The notes beneath the pieces are model-generated. The model did no database searches, was not told where the DNA came from, and saw only the letters and a program-made list of their open reading frames with translations. A program made the translations under genes and the position numbers. From the NCBI GenBank assembly GCA_003152795.1, contig PMBA01000267.1, positions 3,602-9,330 on the forward strand: 5,729 nt of DNA. Reading direction: 5' to 3'. Each line of letters begins with the position of its first letter. The stretch's first letter is position 1. Positions 1-5,729 of this stretch are shown here, piece by piece. Source of the stretch: Acidobacteriaceae bacterium. Lineage in GTDB: Bacteria; Acidobacteriota; Terriglobia; Terriglobales; Acidobacteriaceae.

Positions 1-336
1 CGTCCGGATTACGGTGAAGAAGGCGAAGTGCTGCTGGCGTTTACCAACAGCGGCGGCAATTCGACGCGTCGCATCTACGAATTGCACACTGGACGGCAGT
101 TCGGCGACGTGCTGGTGCGCGAAGGAAACTACCGGCAGGCGTTTCCCGAGGACCTGACCGACGCCACCCTCCGGCTCAACGGCCATTGGGACGAAAAAGA
201 AATCGACGAGTGGGGTTCTGAAATTCCCTCGAATGCGCTCGATCTTCTGCAGAAGGACTTGCTCGCCATACGGCGCGAGCACAAGGCGGGCCACAAGCAT
301 TCCGCCCCTGCGGCGGAACAACCGGCGGCCCGCTAG
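1..336 (+). CDS. C-terminal part of an unrecognised protein (5' end outside window)
   Basis: The reading frame is open from base 1 and ends at TAG 334-336, giving 111 residues with no start visible; the GTG at 28 is probably an internal valine because the frame continues to the edge. Composition is like a normal soluble protein: a mixed alpha/beta stretch (VLLAFTNSGGN, RRIYELHTGRQFGDVLVREG), an acidic tryptophan-containing segment (NGHWDEKEIDEWGSEIP), then a helical, basic and Ala/Pro-rich tail (IRREHKAGHKH, then AAEQPAAR). No catalytic motif, membrane segment or repeat is visible and I do not recognise the family. It faces the next gene tail to tail across 31 bases, with no clear terminator hairpin between them. 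That it is coding rests on the uninterrupted frame, codon use like its neighbours, and absence of a better frame. Confidence 0.75.
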   Translation, partial: RPDYGEEGEVLLAFTNSGGNSTRRIYELHTGRQFGDVLVREGNYRQAFPEDLTDATLRLNGHWDEKEIDEWGSEIPSNALDLLQKDLLAIRREHKAGHKHSAPAAEQPAAR

Positions 337-367
337 ACCTGAAGTTCCGGCAGCGCCAGTTCAACTC

Positions 368-985
368 TTACTTGGTGCCATACGGGTTCGGATACCGGAG
401 CACCTTCTCCAGATTCTTGCCGCGAATAATACCGGCCTGGTGATAGGCCAGTCCCCAGGAATCGATGGTTGACATATCGGGGAAGATGCAAGCCTCGAGA
501 GCAGTATCGACCGGATCCGACTTCTGCACCCACCCACCGCCGTTCAAATTGATTCCGCCGAACAGGTCAGTGCCGCCAAGTTGGGAGCAGTAGCAGGATG
601 CCGGATTGCCGTTGCAACTGCCGCTAAACGGAACCTCCGCGTAGTAGGCCAGCGCTGCCAGGGTGGGCTGATCGGTGTAGAGCGTCGAAAGCAGCACGTG
701 AATTCGCGATCCATCTTTCTTCGACGTGAACTTGCAAAACTGGCGCTCCCCGGAAAGACGGAACCAGTTCTGCGGGTCGTCGTTGGTGTTGAAGTAAGGT
801 GCTCGAACATCGACTTCGCCGCCCTTCTTGACGCAATAATTCGCAGCTTTGCTGAGGTCGGCGCCATCCTCCGAGTTCGCAAGCCTGGCGCTCCCGGCTT
901 GGACGGGACGGGCGGCGGGAAGAAAAACCGCAATTGCGAGCGCAATACAAATCATCGTCATCAGTGCGATGAGTGGACGTTTCAC
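368..985 (-). CDS. Secreted protein with two DUF333-like cysteine motifs
   Basis: This 205-residue protein starts at GTG (983-985), supported by a strong AGGAGG six bases upstream. Residues 1-30 form a Sec signal peptide: basic MKRP, a hydrophobic core to about 22, and a likely cut after VQA30. The mature part has six cysteines (51, 84, 124, 131, 133, 166). Residues 127-185 resemble the DUF333 (putative hemolysin-like) pattern: NPASCYC, a GG pair, then ACIFPDMS, an aspartate, W177 and a glycine. Residues 47-86 show a weaker version (AANYCVKKGGEV ... QFCKF), so two diverged units may lie in tandem. DUF333 proteins are small exported proteins of unknown function; 'hemolysin' is a legacy label and no toxin activity can be inferred. 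The even cysteine number would allow disulfides in an extracytoplasmic protein. Its promoter must lie in the spacer shared with the divergent aminotransferase gene. The family call is by eye. Confidence 0.8.
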   Translation of the reverse strand: MKRPLIALMTMICIALAIAVFLPAARPVQAGSARLANSEDGADLSKAANYCVKKGGEVDVRAPYFNTNDDPQNWFRLSGERQFCKFTSKKDGSRIHVLLSTLYTDQPTLAALAYYAEVPFSGSCNGNPASCYCSQLGGTDLFGGINLNGGGWVQKSDPVDTALEACIFPDMSTIDSWGLAYHQAGIIRGKNLEKVLRYPNPYGTK

Positions 986-991
986 GTGGGG

Positions 992-997
992 CCTCCT
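992..997 (-). promoter_or_regulatory. Shine-Dalgarno AGGAGG for the DUF333-like gene
   Basis: On the minus strand the sequence reads AGGAGG, then CCCCAC, then GTG at 985. This is a near-ideal ribosome binding site at six bases and it fixes the GTG start rather than the in-frame ATG codons at residues 9 and 11, which would also cut off the basic n-region of the signal peptide. Confidence 0.85.
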
Positions 998-1104
998 GGG
1001 AAAAACGGGGAATCGACTTTCTGCCGGTCAGTTTCCTGGCAATCAATCGAGGCCGAAGGTTAACACAAAAACGCGGCGGTTGCCCCTGGCTTTTCCAGAG
1101 TCTT

Positions 1105-1169
1105 AACCACCGGGACACAGACGAGCACAGGGGAAACTCAACCACAGCCGGCGCAGAGATTCACAGAGG
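1105..1169. repeat. Degenerate CACAG(AGG) short tandem repeat in the divergent spacer
   Basis: Between the two divergent genes, the pentamer CACAG occurs at 1116, 1126, 1143 and 1162, with a variant CGCAG at 1152, at spacings of 9-10 bases within each half. A larger period is also visible: AACCAC starts at both 1105 and 1140 (35 bases apart), and each copy is followed by a CAGA-containing block and then CACAGGGG (1126-1133) or CACAGAGG (1162-1169). The pattern resembles the 'accacagaggacacagagg' type of dispersed intergenic repeat that I recall from Acidobacteriota and other soil bacteria; that link is from memory. It sits about 45 bases upstream of the aminotransferase start, so it could overlap a promoter or leader. 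No protein-coding meaning is apparent. Confidence 0.6.
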
Positions 1170-1213
1170 GGCCGTGGTCATTCTGCGGTAAGATTGCCCG
1201 CACGAGGTGAGCA

Positions 1214-2434
1214 ATGGCCCCCCACGACCACGCTTTCAGACTTCCTTCCGCAACCCGCCGATCGTTTCTCAGCCTGTCCGCTGCCGCATCGGCCGCGCTG
1301 GCCTTTCGCATCGTGACCGAACCGATGCTGGCTCGCGCCGCGAGGAACGGCTTGCCGATGGATGGCGTCCGGATCGACGCCAACGAAAACCCGCTCGGAC
1401 CCTGTGCTTCGGCGCGCGAGGCGGCAGTGGAGGCAGTTTCTCACGGCGGTCGTTATTCCACCTGGCTCACCGACAGTCTGGTGAGCACGCTTGCGGAAAA
1501 GGAAGGGCTGGAACCGGACCATCTTCGCGTGTATCCCGGATCGAGCGAACCACTGCATCACACAGTTGCCGCCTTCGCCTCGCCACAGCGCAGCTATGTA
1601 ACCGCAGATCCGGGATATGAAGCCGGAATGATGGCCGCCAAGGCCATGGGCGTTAGGGTCGTCAAAGTCCCGCTGACGAAAAATTATGCCCACGACGTGA
1701 AGGCGATGCTGGCAGCCGCTCCCGATGCGGGCGTGTTCTATGTCTGCACCCCGAACAATCCGACGGGCACGCTCACCAGCCATTCCGATATCGAATATCT
1801 GGTCGAGAAAAAGCCGAAGGGTTCCGTCGTGCTGGTCGACGAAGCTTACATTCATTTTGCCGACGCCACTTCGACGATGGATCTGGTGAAAGCCGGCAAG
1901 GACGTGATTCTGCTGCGCACTTTTTCGAAGATCTACGGTATGGCGGGTCTGCGCTGCGGCGCGGTATTCGCGCGACCCGACCTGCTGGAGCAAATCGAGA
2001 AATACTCGGGCTGGAATGCCATGCCGATCACCGGGGTCGCCGCCGCCAGCGCCAGTCTGAGAGACGCAAAACTGGTGTCCGAGCGCAAACGCATCAATGC
2101 CACGGTCCGCGCCCAAGTGTTTGCCTGGCTCGACCACAACGGATATTCCTACGTGCCCTCGGAAGCAAACTTCTTCATGCTCGATGCGAAACGGCCGGCC
2201 AAGGTGGCGATCGACGCCATGGCCAGGCAAAATGTATTTATCGGACGCATCTGGCCAGCCTGGCCGACCTGCACGCGCATCACGATTGGGACGGCGCCGG
2301 AGATGGAACAATTCCAGACCGCATGGCAGAAGGTGATGTCAGGCGCGGTGACCGCGAGTGTCGGCGCGATGCCGGGTTCGGGAAAACCATGCCAGCGGAA
2401 ACAGGATCTGGACGGGCTGGTGATCCGCAGTTGA
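1214..2434 (+). CDS. Tat-exported HisC-like PLP-dependent aminotransferase
   Basis: The 406-residue protein is a fold-type I aminotransferase of the histidinol-phosphate aminotransferase (HisC) group. Family landmarks appear in order: DANENPLGP (55-63), GSSE (109-112) in the cofactor phosphate region, ADPGYE (131-136), NNPTG (181-185) with PLP-contacting N182, VDEAYIHF with D209 and Y212 on the pyridine ring, TFSKIYGMAGLR with the Schiff-base lysine K239 and the phosphate arginine R247 eight residues on, and TRITIGT with the substrate-carboxylate arginine R355. Unlike classical cytoplasmic HisC it begins with a twin-arginine signal: T14-R15-R16-S-F-L-S, a hydrophobic Ala-rich core to about 31, and an ARA cut site near 42. 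Start ATG 1214 has GAGGTG four bases upstream. No his genes are nearby, so the true substrate is unknown; I leave the symbol empty. After the family core ends near residue 377, about 28 residues (Gly/Ser/Pro, then basic) have no counterpart I know of. Confidence 0.9.
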   Translation: MAPHDHAFRLPSATRRSFLSLSAAASAALAFRIVTEPMLARAARNGLPMDGVRIDANENPLGPCASAREAAVEAVSHGGRYSTWLTDSLVSTLAEKEGLEPDHLRVYPGSSEPLHHTVAAFASPQRSYVTADPGYEAGMMAAKAMGVRVVKVPLTKNYAHDVKAMLAAAPDAGVFYVCTPNNPTGTLTSHSDIEYLVEKKPKGSVVLVDEAYIHFADATSTMDLVKAGKDVILLRTFSKIYGMAGLRCGAVFARPDLLEQIEKYSGWNAMPITGVAAASASLRDAKLVSERKRINATVRAQVFAWLDHNGYSYVPSEANFFMLDAKRPAKVAIDAMARQNVFIGRIWPAWPTCTRITIGTAPEMEQFQTAWQKVMSGAVTASVGAMPGSGKPCQRKQDLDGLVIRS

Positions 2435-2490
2435 CGGGCGCGGGCAAGCTTTTCCGCAGGTGAAGACCGGGCTGGCCTCGTCTTCCACAT

Positions 2491-2503
2491 GCAGGATGCC
2501 TGC
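2491..2503. repeat. Small hairpin GCAGG-ATG-CCTGC
   Basis: A perfect five-base-pair inverted repeat with a three-base loop lies in the spacer between the convergent aminotransferase and amidohydrolase genes. It is short on its own, but it is the first of three inverted repeats within 61 bases. Confidence 0.4.
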
Positions 2504-2509
2504 GGCCGC

Positions 2510-2535
2510 TAGAGACGCGGCAAGCCGCGTCGCTA
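2510..2535. repeat. REP-like 12-bp inverted repeat
   Basis: Arms TAGAGACGCGGC (2510-2521) and GCCGCGTCGCTA (2524-2535) pair over 12 positions with one A/G mismatch (2513/2532) and an AA centre; the inner eight pairs are uninterrupted, so as RNA it would form a very stable stem. There is no U-tract on either strand, so it is not a classical intrinsic terminator. The GACGCGGC/GCCGCGTC core flanked by TAGAGA-like ends resembles dispersed REP-type palindromes that I recall from acidobacterial and other soil genomes; this family link is from memory. Its position between two convergent genes fits a bidirectional transcript end or mRNA-stabilising hairpin. Confidence 0.6.
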
Positions 2536-2551
2536 CCAGAGTCACCTCTGG
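2536..2551. terminator. Hairpin directly after the amidohydrolase stop
   Basis: CCAGAG (2536-2541) and CTCTGG (2546-2551) form a perfect six-pair stem with a TCAC loop, three bases past the TGA stop of the minus-strand amidohydrolase and directly abutting the REP-like palindrome. No T-run follows on the minus strand, so U-tract-dependent termination is not supported; a transcript-end or processing role is inferred from position only. Confidence 0.4.
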
Positions 2552-2554
2552 AGA

Positions 2555-3856
2555 TCACTTCGCATATAAATTCTTTACCACTTCGCCGCCCTTCATCACA
2601 AACTTCACGCGCTCCAGAGTTGTCACGTCGGCCAGCGGATCGCCATCGACAGCGACGATGTCGGCCCACTTACCCGGCTCAATGGTTCCGACTTTGTCGG
2701 ACCATCCCAGCAGATCGGCGTCATTGACGGTCGCGGCCTGAATCGCCTGCAGCGGCGTGAGTCCAAGCTTCACCATGACCGCGAATTCATGCGCGTTGAG
2801 GCCGTGCGGATACACGGCGGCATCGGTGCCGAAGCCAATTTTTACGCCTGCGGCAAACGCGCGCGCCACGTTTTTTCGCGCGGCGGGCAGCACTTCGCGT
2901 GCCTTGGCAATCAATTCGGCCGGAGTGCCGATTTTCTCGGCGTTCTCCATAAACCAGTCGGCCAGGAAGAGCGTCGGCACAAGATAAGTGCCGTTCTTCT
3001 TCATGGTGGCGATGGCCGCGTCGTCGATGTAGGAACCGTGCTCGATCGAATCCACGCCCGCCTCCGAAGCCCAGCGGATGCCCTCGGCGCCATGCGCATG
3101 CGCCGCAACCTTGCGGCCAAGCCGGTGCGCGTCGGCCACGATGGCCTTCATCTCTTCGAGCGTGTATTGCGAGGCCTGGGGATTGTCGCCATGCGAGAGA
3201 ACACCGCCGGTGGCGCAGACTTTGATCAGGTCGGCGCCGTACTTGATGATTTCGCGCGTCTTGTGCTGAACGGCCTCGACGCCGTCGGCCACGCCCTCGG
3301 CTTGGACGTGATCCTCAAACGGCAGCAGGTTGTTATCGCAGTGTCCGCCCGTAATGCTCAGAGCAGGACCGCTGACCAGCATGCGTGGGCCGGGAACGTC
3401 GCCGGCGTTGATGGCATCGCGCAAGGCGACGTCGGTAAAGCCACTCGCGCCCACGTTGCGGATGGTGGTAAAACCGGCGTCGAGCGTGACGCGGGCGTTG
3501 CGCGCTCCGTTCAGGGCCTCGCGGGGCACGGAAATCGCCAGGCGCGAATAGCCGAAGTTGGTAGTCATGGTAACGTGGGTGTGCGCGTCGATCAATCCGG
3601 GGAGCACTGTGGCATTGGTGAGATCGACCACCTGCGCTCCGGCGGGAACTTGCGTGTCCGGACCAACACTCGCGATCTTGTCGCCCTGAATCACGATGGT
3701 CTGGTTGGCGAGCGTCTTGCCGGTCTTCACGTCGAGCAGGTGTCCGGCGTGGACGACGATTGTCTTCGGAGCAGGAGCAGGCGCCGCTTGCGCCCGGCAC
3801 ACGCCGATACAAGAAAGCGAAAGCACAAACAAATAAAGAAAACGGTCGAGCTTCAT
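2555..3856 (-). CDS. Exported metal-dependent amidohydrolase, Xaa-Pro dipeptidase-like
   Basis: The 433-residue protein belongs to the amidohydrolase superfamily (COG1228: imidazolonepropionase and related amidohydrolases, which include Xaa-Pro and Xaa-Arg dipeptidases). The binuclear metal ligands can be read directly: H92 and H94 in DAHTHV, the likely carboxylated lysine K212 in [10 protein letters not shown]253 in AAHAHG, H273 in IEHGS, and the catalytic aspartate D345 in [18 protein letters not shown] after it is also typical of this group. A beta-sandwich half is split between residues 32-85 and the C-terminus ([16 protein letters not shown]). A Sec signal peptide (MKLDRF, then a hydrophobic core) should be cut after AQA24, placing the enzyme outside the cytoplasm; C16 and C20 lack a good lipobox. 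It probably hydrolyses dipeptides, but motifs do not settle specificity. ATG 3856 is chosen over the in-frame TTG at 3868, which lies inside the ribosome binding site. It converges on the aminotransferase gene. Confidence 0.92.
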   Translation of the reverse strand: MKLDRFLYLFVLSLSCIGVCRAQAAPAPAPKTIVVHAGHLLDVKTGKTLANQTIVIQGDKIASVGPDTQVPAGAQVVDLTNATVLPGLIDAHTHVTMTTNFGYSRLAISVPREALNGARNARVTLDAGFTTIRNVGASGFTDVALRDAINAGDVPGPRMLVSGPALSITGGHCDNNLLPFEDHVQAEGVADGVEAVQHKTREIIKYGADLIKVCATGGVLSHGDNPQASQYTLEEMKAIVADAHRLGRKVAAHAHGAEGIRWASEAGVDSIEHGSYIDDAAIATMKKNGTYLVPTLFLADWFMENAEKIGTPAELIAKAREVLPAARKNVARAFAAGVKIGFGTDAAVYPHGLNAHEFAVMVKLGLTPLQAIQAATVNDADLLGWSDKVGTIEPGKWADIVAVDGDPLADVTTLERVKFVMKGGEVVKNLYAK

Positions 3857-3860
3857 TCCA

Positions 3861-3866
3861 TCCCCC
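3861..3866 (-). promoter_or_regulatory. Shine-Dalgarno GGGGGA that decides the amidohydrolase start
   Basis: The minus strand reads TTGGGGGATGGAATG. The GGGGGA run lies four bases before ATG 3856, whereas the in-frame TTG at 3868 overlaps the purine run and has no site of its own. The ATG start also puts basic residues right at the signal peptide N-terminus. Confidence 0.65.
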
Positions 3867-3962
3867 AATGAGAATTGAGTCCTGGGCGAGAACCTTACAA
3901 CCTCCGGGAGGGAGACCGCAAATCGGACACCGATCGTGGATCAGTCTTTGGTTTAAGAACGG

Positions 3963-3991
3963 TTCGCCACCCGACGGGTCCGTGCTATACA
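3963..3991 (+). promoter_or_regulatory. Possible sigma-70-type promoter for the TfoX-like gene
   Basis: TATACA at 3986-3991 is a fair -10 box, with a poor -35 candidate TTCGCC at 3963-3968, exactly 17 bases away. It would start transcription near 3998, giving a leader of about 40 bases to ATG 4037. The weak -35 makes this tentative. Confidence 0.3.
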
Positions 3992-4036
3992 GTCAGTATC
4001 TGCTGGAAGCGGAACCGAACGCGATTCGTCGCTTGT

Positions 4037-4555
4037 ATGTCGAAGTCCCGGCGCAAAACGACCCTCCTCTCGCTGGACGACGCGGCGTTTGCCGTCAAAC
4101 AGCGCAAGCCAGTCCCGCATGGATTCGTGCTCGACGCGATCGCTCCGCTGTCGCCCCGGACTCGCCCGATGTTCGGCTGTCTTGCGATTTACGTTCACGA
4201 CGAGGTTCAGGAGAAAATAGTCCTCATCCTGCGCGACAAACCCGACCAGACGGCAGACAACGGAGTGTGGCTCGCCACCACCGAAGAGCATCACCGGAGT
4301 CTGCGGCGGGATTTCCCGAACATGCGATCCATCCGGGTACTGGGGAAAGAAGTGACGGGCTGGCAGGTGCTTCCGGCCGATGCGCAGGATTTCGAGGAAT
4401 CGGCGCTGCGCGCCTGCGAACTTGTTCTCGCCAGGGATCCCAGAATCGGAAAGGTACCGGGCGCACGCCGCGCTCCGGCATCGAGAGCCAAGGCAGCGAA
4501 ACCCTCGCGGCGGGCGAAGGCACCGAAAAAGACCACGAAAGGTCGCGCACGCTAG
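4037..4555 (+). CDS. TfoX-N-like small protein with lysine/arginine-rich tail
   Basis: The predicted protein is 172 residues from ATG 4037. The core (about residues 25-140) resembles the TfoX N-terminal domain/COG3070 group: a helical lead-in, then RPMFGCLAIYV (43-53) matching that family's MFGG-x-GIY strand, VLILRDKP (62-69), and a C-terminal helix after LPADAQDFEESALRACELVL. The segment NGVWLATTEEHH to TGWQVLPAD (75-115) looks like a conserved signature of a subfamily that I recall only as hypothetical proteins. The last 30 or so residues (143-172) are almost all Ala, Pro, Lys and Arg, like a histone H1-type tail, suggesting nucleic-acid or other polyanion binding. It has no signal peptide. 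An in-frame TTG at 3875 would add 54 residues, but that stretch has unconvincing composition and covers the likely promoter. No strong Shine-Dalgarno precedes ATG 4037, so the start remains somewhat uncertain. A competence role should not be assumed from the TfoX name. Confidence 0.75.
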   Translation: MSKSRRKTTLLSLDDAAFAVKQRKPVPHGFVLDAIAPLSPRTRPMFGCLAIYVHDEVQEKIVLILRDKPDQTADNGVWLATTEEHHRSLRRDFPNMRSIRVLGKEVTGWQVLPADAQDFEESALRACELVLARDPRIGKVPGARRAPASRAKAAKPSRRAKAPKKTTKGRAR

Positions 4556-4592
4556 CGCGGACGCTTCGCTCAGGGAAGCAATCTGACAGCCT

Positions 4593-5033
4593 GTGACCGA
4601 TAACCCCGCCAACCCAATCCCGAACGGCGTAAGAGCCATCGCCGCGTTGTTCGCTGTGTGCGGAATTTACCTGAGCATCGCGGGCGGCTTGATGCTGGTT
4701 CGCCCCGGCACGATATCGATGTCGGCCGGCGCGCCGCTGCTATTCGGACTGGAACTTTCGGGCCCGTACATGTTCCTGGTCGCGGCCATCGCAGGAGGCG
4801 CAATCGCCTGGGGTCTGGTGGAATTCAATAACATCGTCCGGCACGCCGCGCTGCTGATTGCCATCGCAGGAATCGTAATGCTGGTGCCGTCAGTCTCAGC
4901 AGCAACCGCGATGGCTCAACCAAAAGCGCTGGCAATCGGCGGCCTGGGGATCATCGTGCGCGTGATGGTCGCGTGGTATCTGTCGCGCGGAGAAATCGTC
5001 GAGCAGTTCAAAGTTCCACCAGAAACAAGGTAA
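4593..5033 (+). CDS. Small four-helix integral membrane protein, unknown function
   Basis: This 146-residue protein has four predicted transmembrane segments, at about residues 13-35, 57-76, 84-104 and 111-130, with short loops and a charged C-terminal tail (SRGEIVEQFKVPPETR). There are no cysteine pairs, histidine clusters or other catalytic motifs, and I do not recognise the family. By the positive-inside rule, R14, R83 and R132 do not point strongly to one topology. The start is GTG 4593; AGGGAA at 4572-4577 is rather far (15 bases) to serve as its ribosome binding site, so a different start or coupled translation is possible. It lies 37 bases after the TfoX-like gene in the same direction with no terminator between, so co-transcription is likely. 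It converges on clpB across 39 bases with no obvious terminator. Confidence 0.75.
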   Translation: MTDNPANPIPNGVRAIAALFAVCGIYLSIAGGLMLVRPGTISMSAGAPLLFGLELSGPYMFLVAAIAGGAIAWGLVEFNNIVRHAALLIAIAGIVMLVPSVSAATAMAQPKALAIGGLGIIVRVMVAWYLSRGEIVEQFKVPPETR

Positions 5034-5072
5034 CGCCAGAGCGCAGGTTAGAGAACAGCCGTCTCCGCGGCA

Positions 5073-5729
<657 letters not shown>

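Larger units (their letters stand above)
3857..4036. other. Divergent promoter region
   Basis: This 180-base spacer separates the amidohydrolase gene (minus) from the TfoX-like gene (plus), so it should hold promoters for both. A frame on the plus strand stays open from a TTG at 3875 into the TfoX-like gene, but I read that stretch as non-coding. I see no convincing -35/-10 pair on the minus strand. A short palindrome CCTCCGGGAGG lies at 3901-3911, too short to interpret. Confidence 0.5.

Noticed and set aside
581..1063. 160-codon plus-strand frame opposite the DUF333-like gene
   Set aside because: The minus-strand frame has a strong AGGAGG, a signal peptide and a cysteine motif pattern; this frame has none of these.
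1178..2311. 377-codon open frame on the minus strand opposite the aminotransferase
   Set aside because: It lies antisense to a gene with a complete set of catalytic motifs; long antisense frames are expected in GC-rich codon use. The translation is rich in Arg/Gly/His and shows no motif.
3857..3868. Upstream TTG start for the amidohydrolase (four extra residues)
   Set aside because: The TTG sits in the purine-rich ribosome binding site of the ATG at 3856 and would weaken the signal-peptide start.
2789..3871. 360-codon open frame on the plus strand opposite the amidohydrolase
   Set aside because: It is an antisense shadow of a well-supported enzyme gene, with atypical composition and no recognisable domain.
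3901..3911. CCTCCGGGAGG palindrome as an operator
   Set aside because: Only five pairs around one base, a common chance event in GC-rich DNA, and not clearly placed relative to a promoter.
3875..4036. 54-residue N-terminal extension of the TfoX-like protein from TTG 3875
   Set aside because: A rare start with no ribosome binding site, composition unlike the rest of the protein, and overlap with a plausible promoter.
3760..4596. 278-codon plus-strand frame overlapping the amidohydrolase start and the TfoX-like gene
   Set aside because: It is out of frame with the TfoX-like gene, very rich in Arg/Ser/Pro, and overlaps the divergent promoter region.
3953..4639. 228-codon minus-strand frame opposite the TfoX-like gene
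   Set aside because: The plus-strand frame gives a protein with family-like motifs, whereas this one shows none and would run through the next gene's start.
5034..5072. Terminator between the membrane protein gene and clpB
   Set aside because: No stable inverted repeat or T-run is visible in these 39 bases.

Overview
The window is GC-rich and gene-dense, and looks like ordinary chromosomal DNA from a free-living bacterium. I infer a member of the Acidobacteriota, with moderate confidence. The reasons are the high G+C codon use, the family mix (a Tat-exported HisC-like aminotransferase, an exported Xaa-Pro-dipeptidase-like amidohydrolase, ClpB), and intergenic CACAGAGG-type repeats and GC-rich hairpins of a kind I associate with that phylum and similar soil lineages. 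No plasmid, phage, IS, CRISPR, rRNA or tRNA signal was seen.

Layout from left to right: (1) the C-terminal end of an unrecognised protein (+, cut by the left edge). (2) A secreted cysteine-containing protein on the minus strand that appears to carry two diverged DUF333-like units. (3) A 228-base divergent spacer holding a degenerate CACAG-based tandem repeat. (4) A HisC-like PLP aminotransferase (+) with a clear twin-arginine signal and an unexplained C-terminal tail of about 28 residues. (5) A 120-base convergent spacer packed with three hairpins. (6) An exported metal-dependent amidohydrolase of the Xaa-Pro dipeptidase/imidazolonepropionase-like group (-). (7) A 180-base divergent promoter region. 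(8) A probable two-gene unit (+): a small TfoX-N-like protein with a very basic tail, then a four-helix membrane protein. (9) The C-terminal third of the AAA+ disaggregase ClpB (-), cut by the right edge.

The three complete genes from 368 to 3856 all carry export signals, two of them on enzymes acting on amino acids or peptides. Because the orientations alternate they are not one operon, so a joint role in extracytoplasmic amino-acid or peptide processing is only a guess. Nothing here is convincing as a new multi-gene system. The best leads are the exported aminotransferase with its odd tail, the two-unit DUF333-like protein, and the two intergenic repeat structures.
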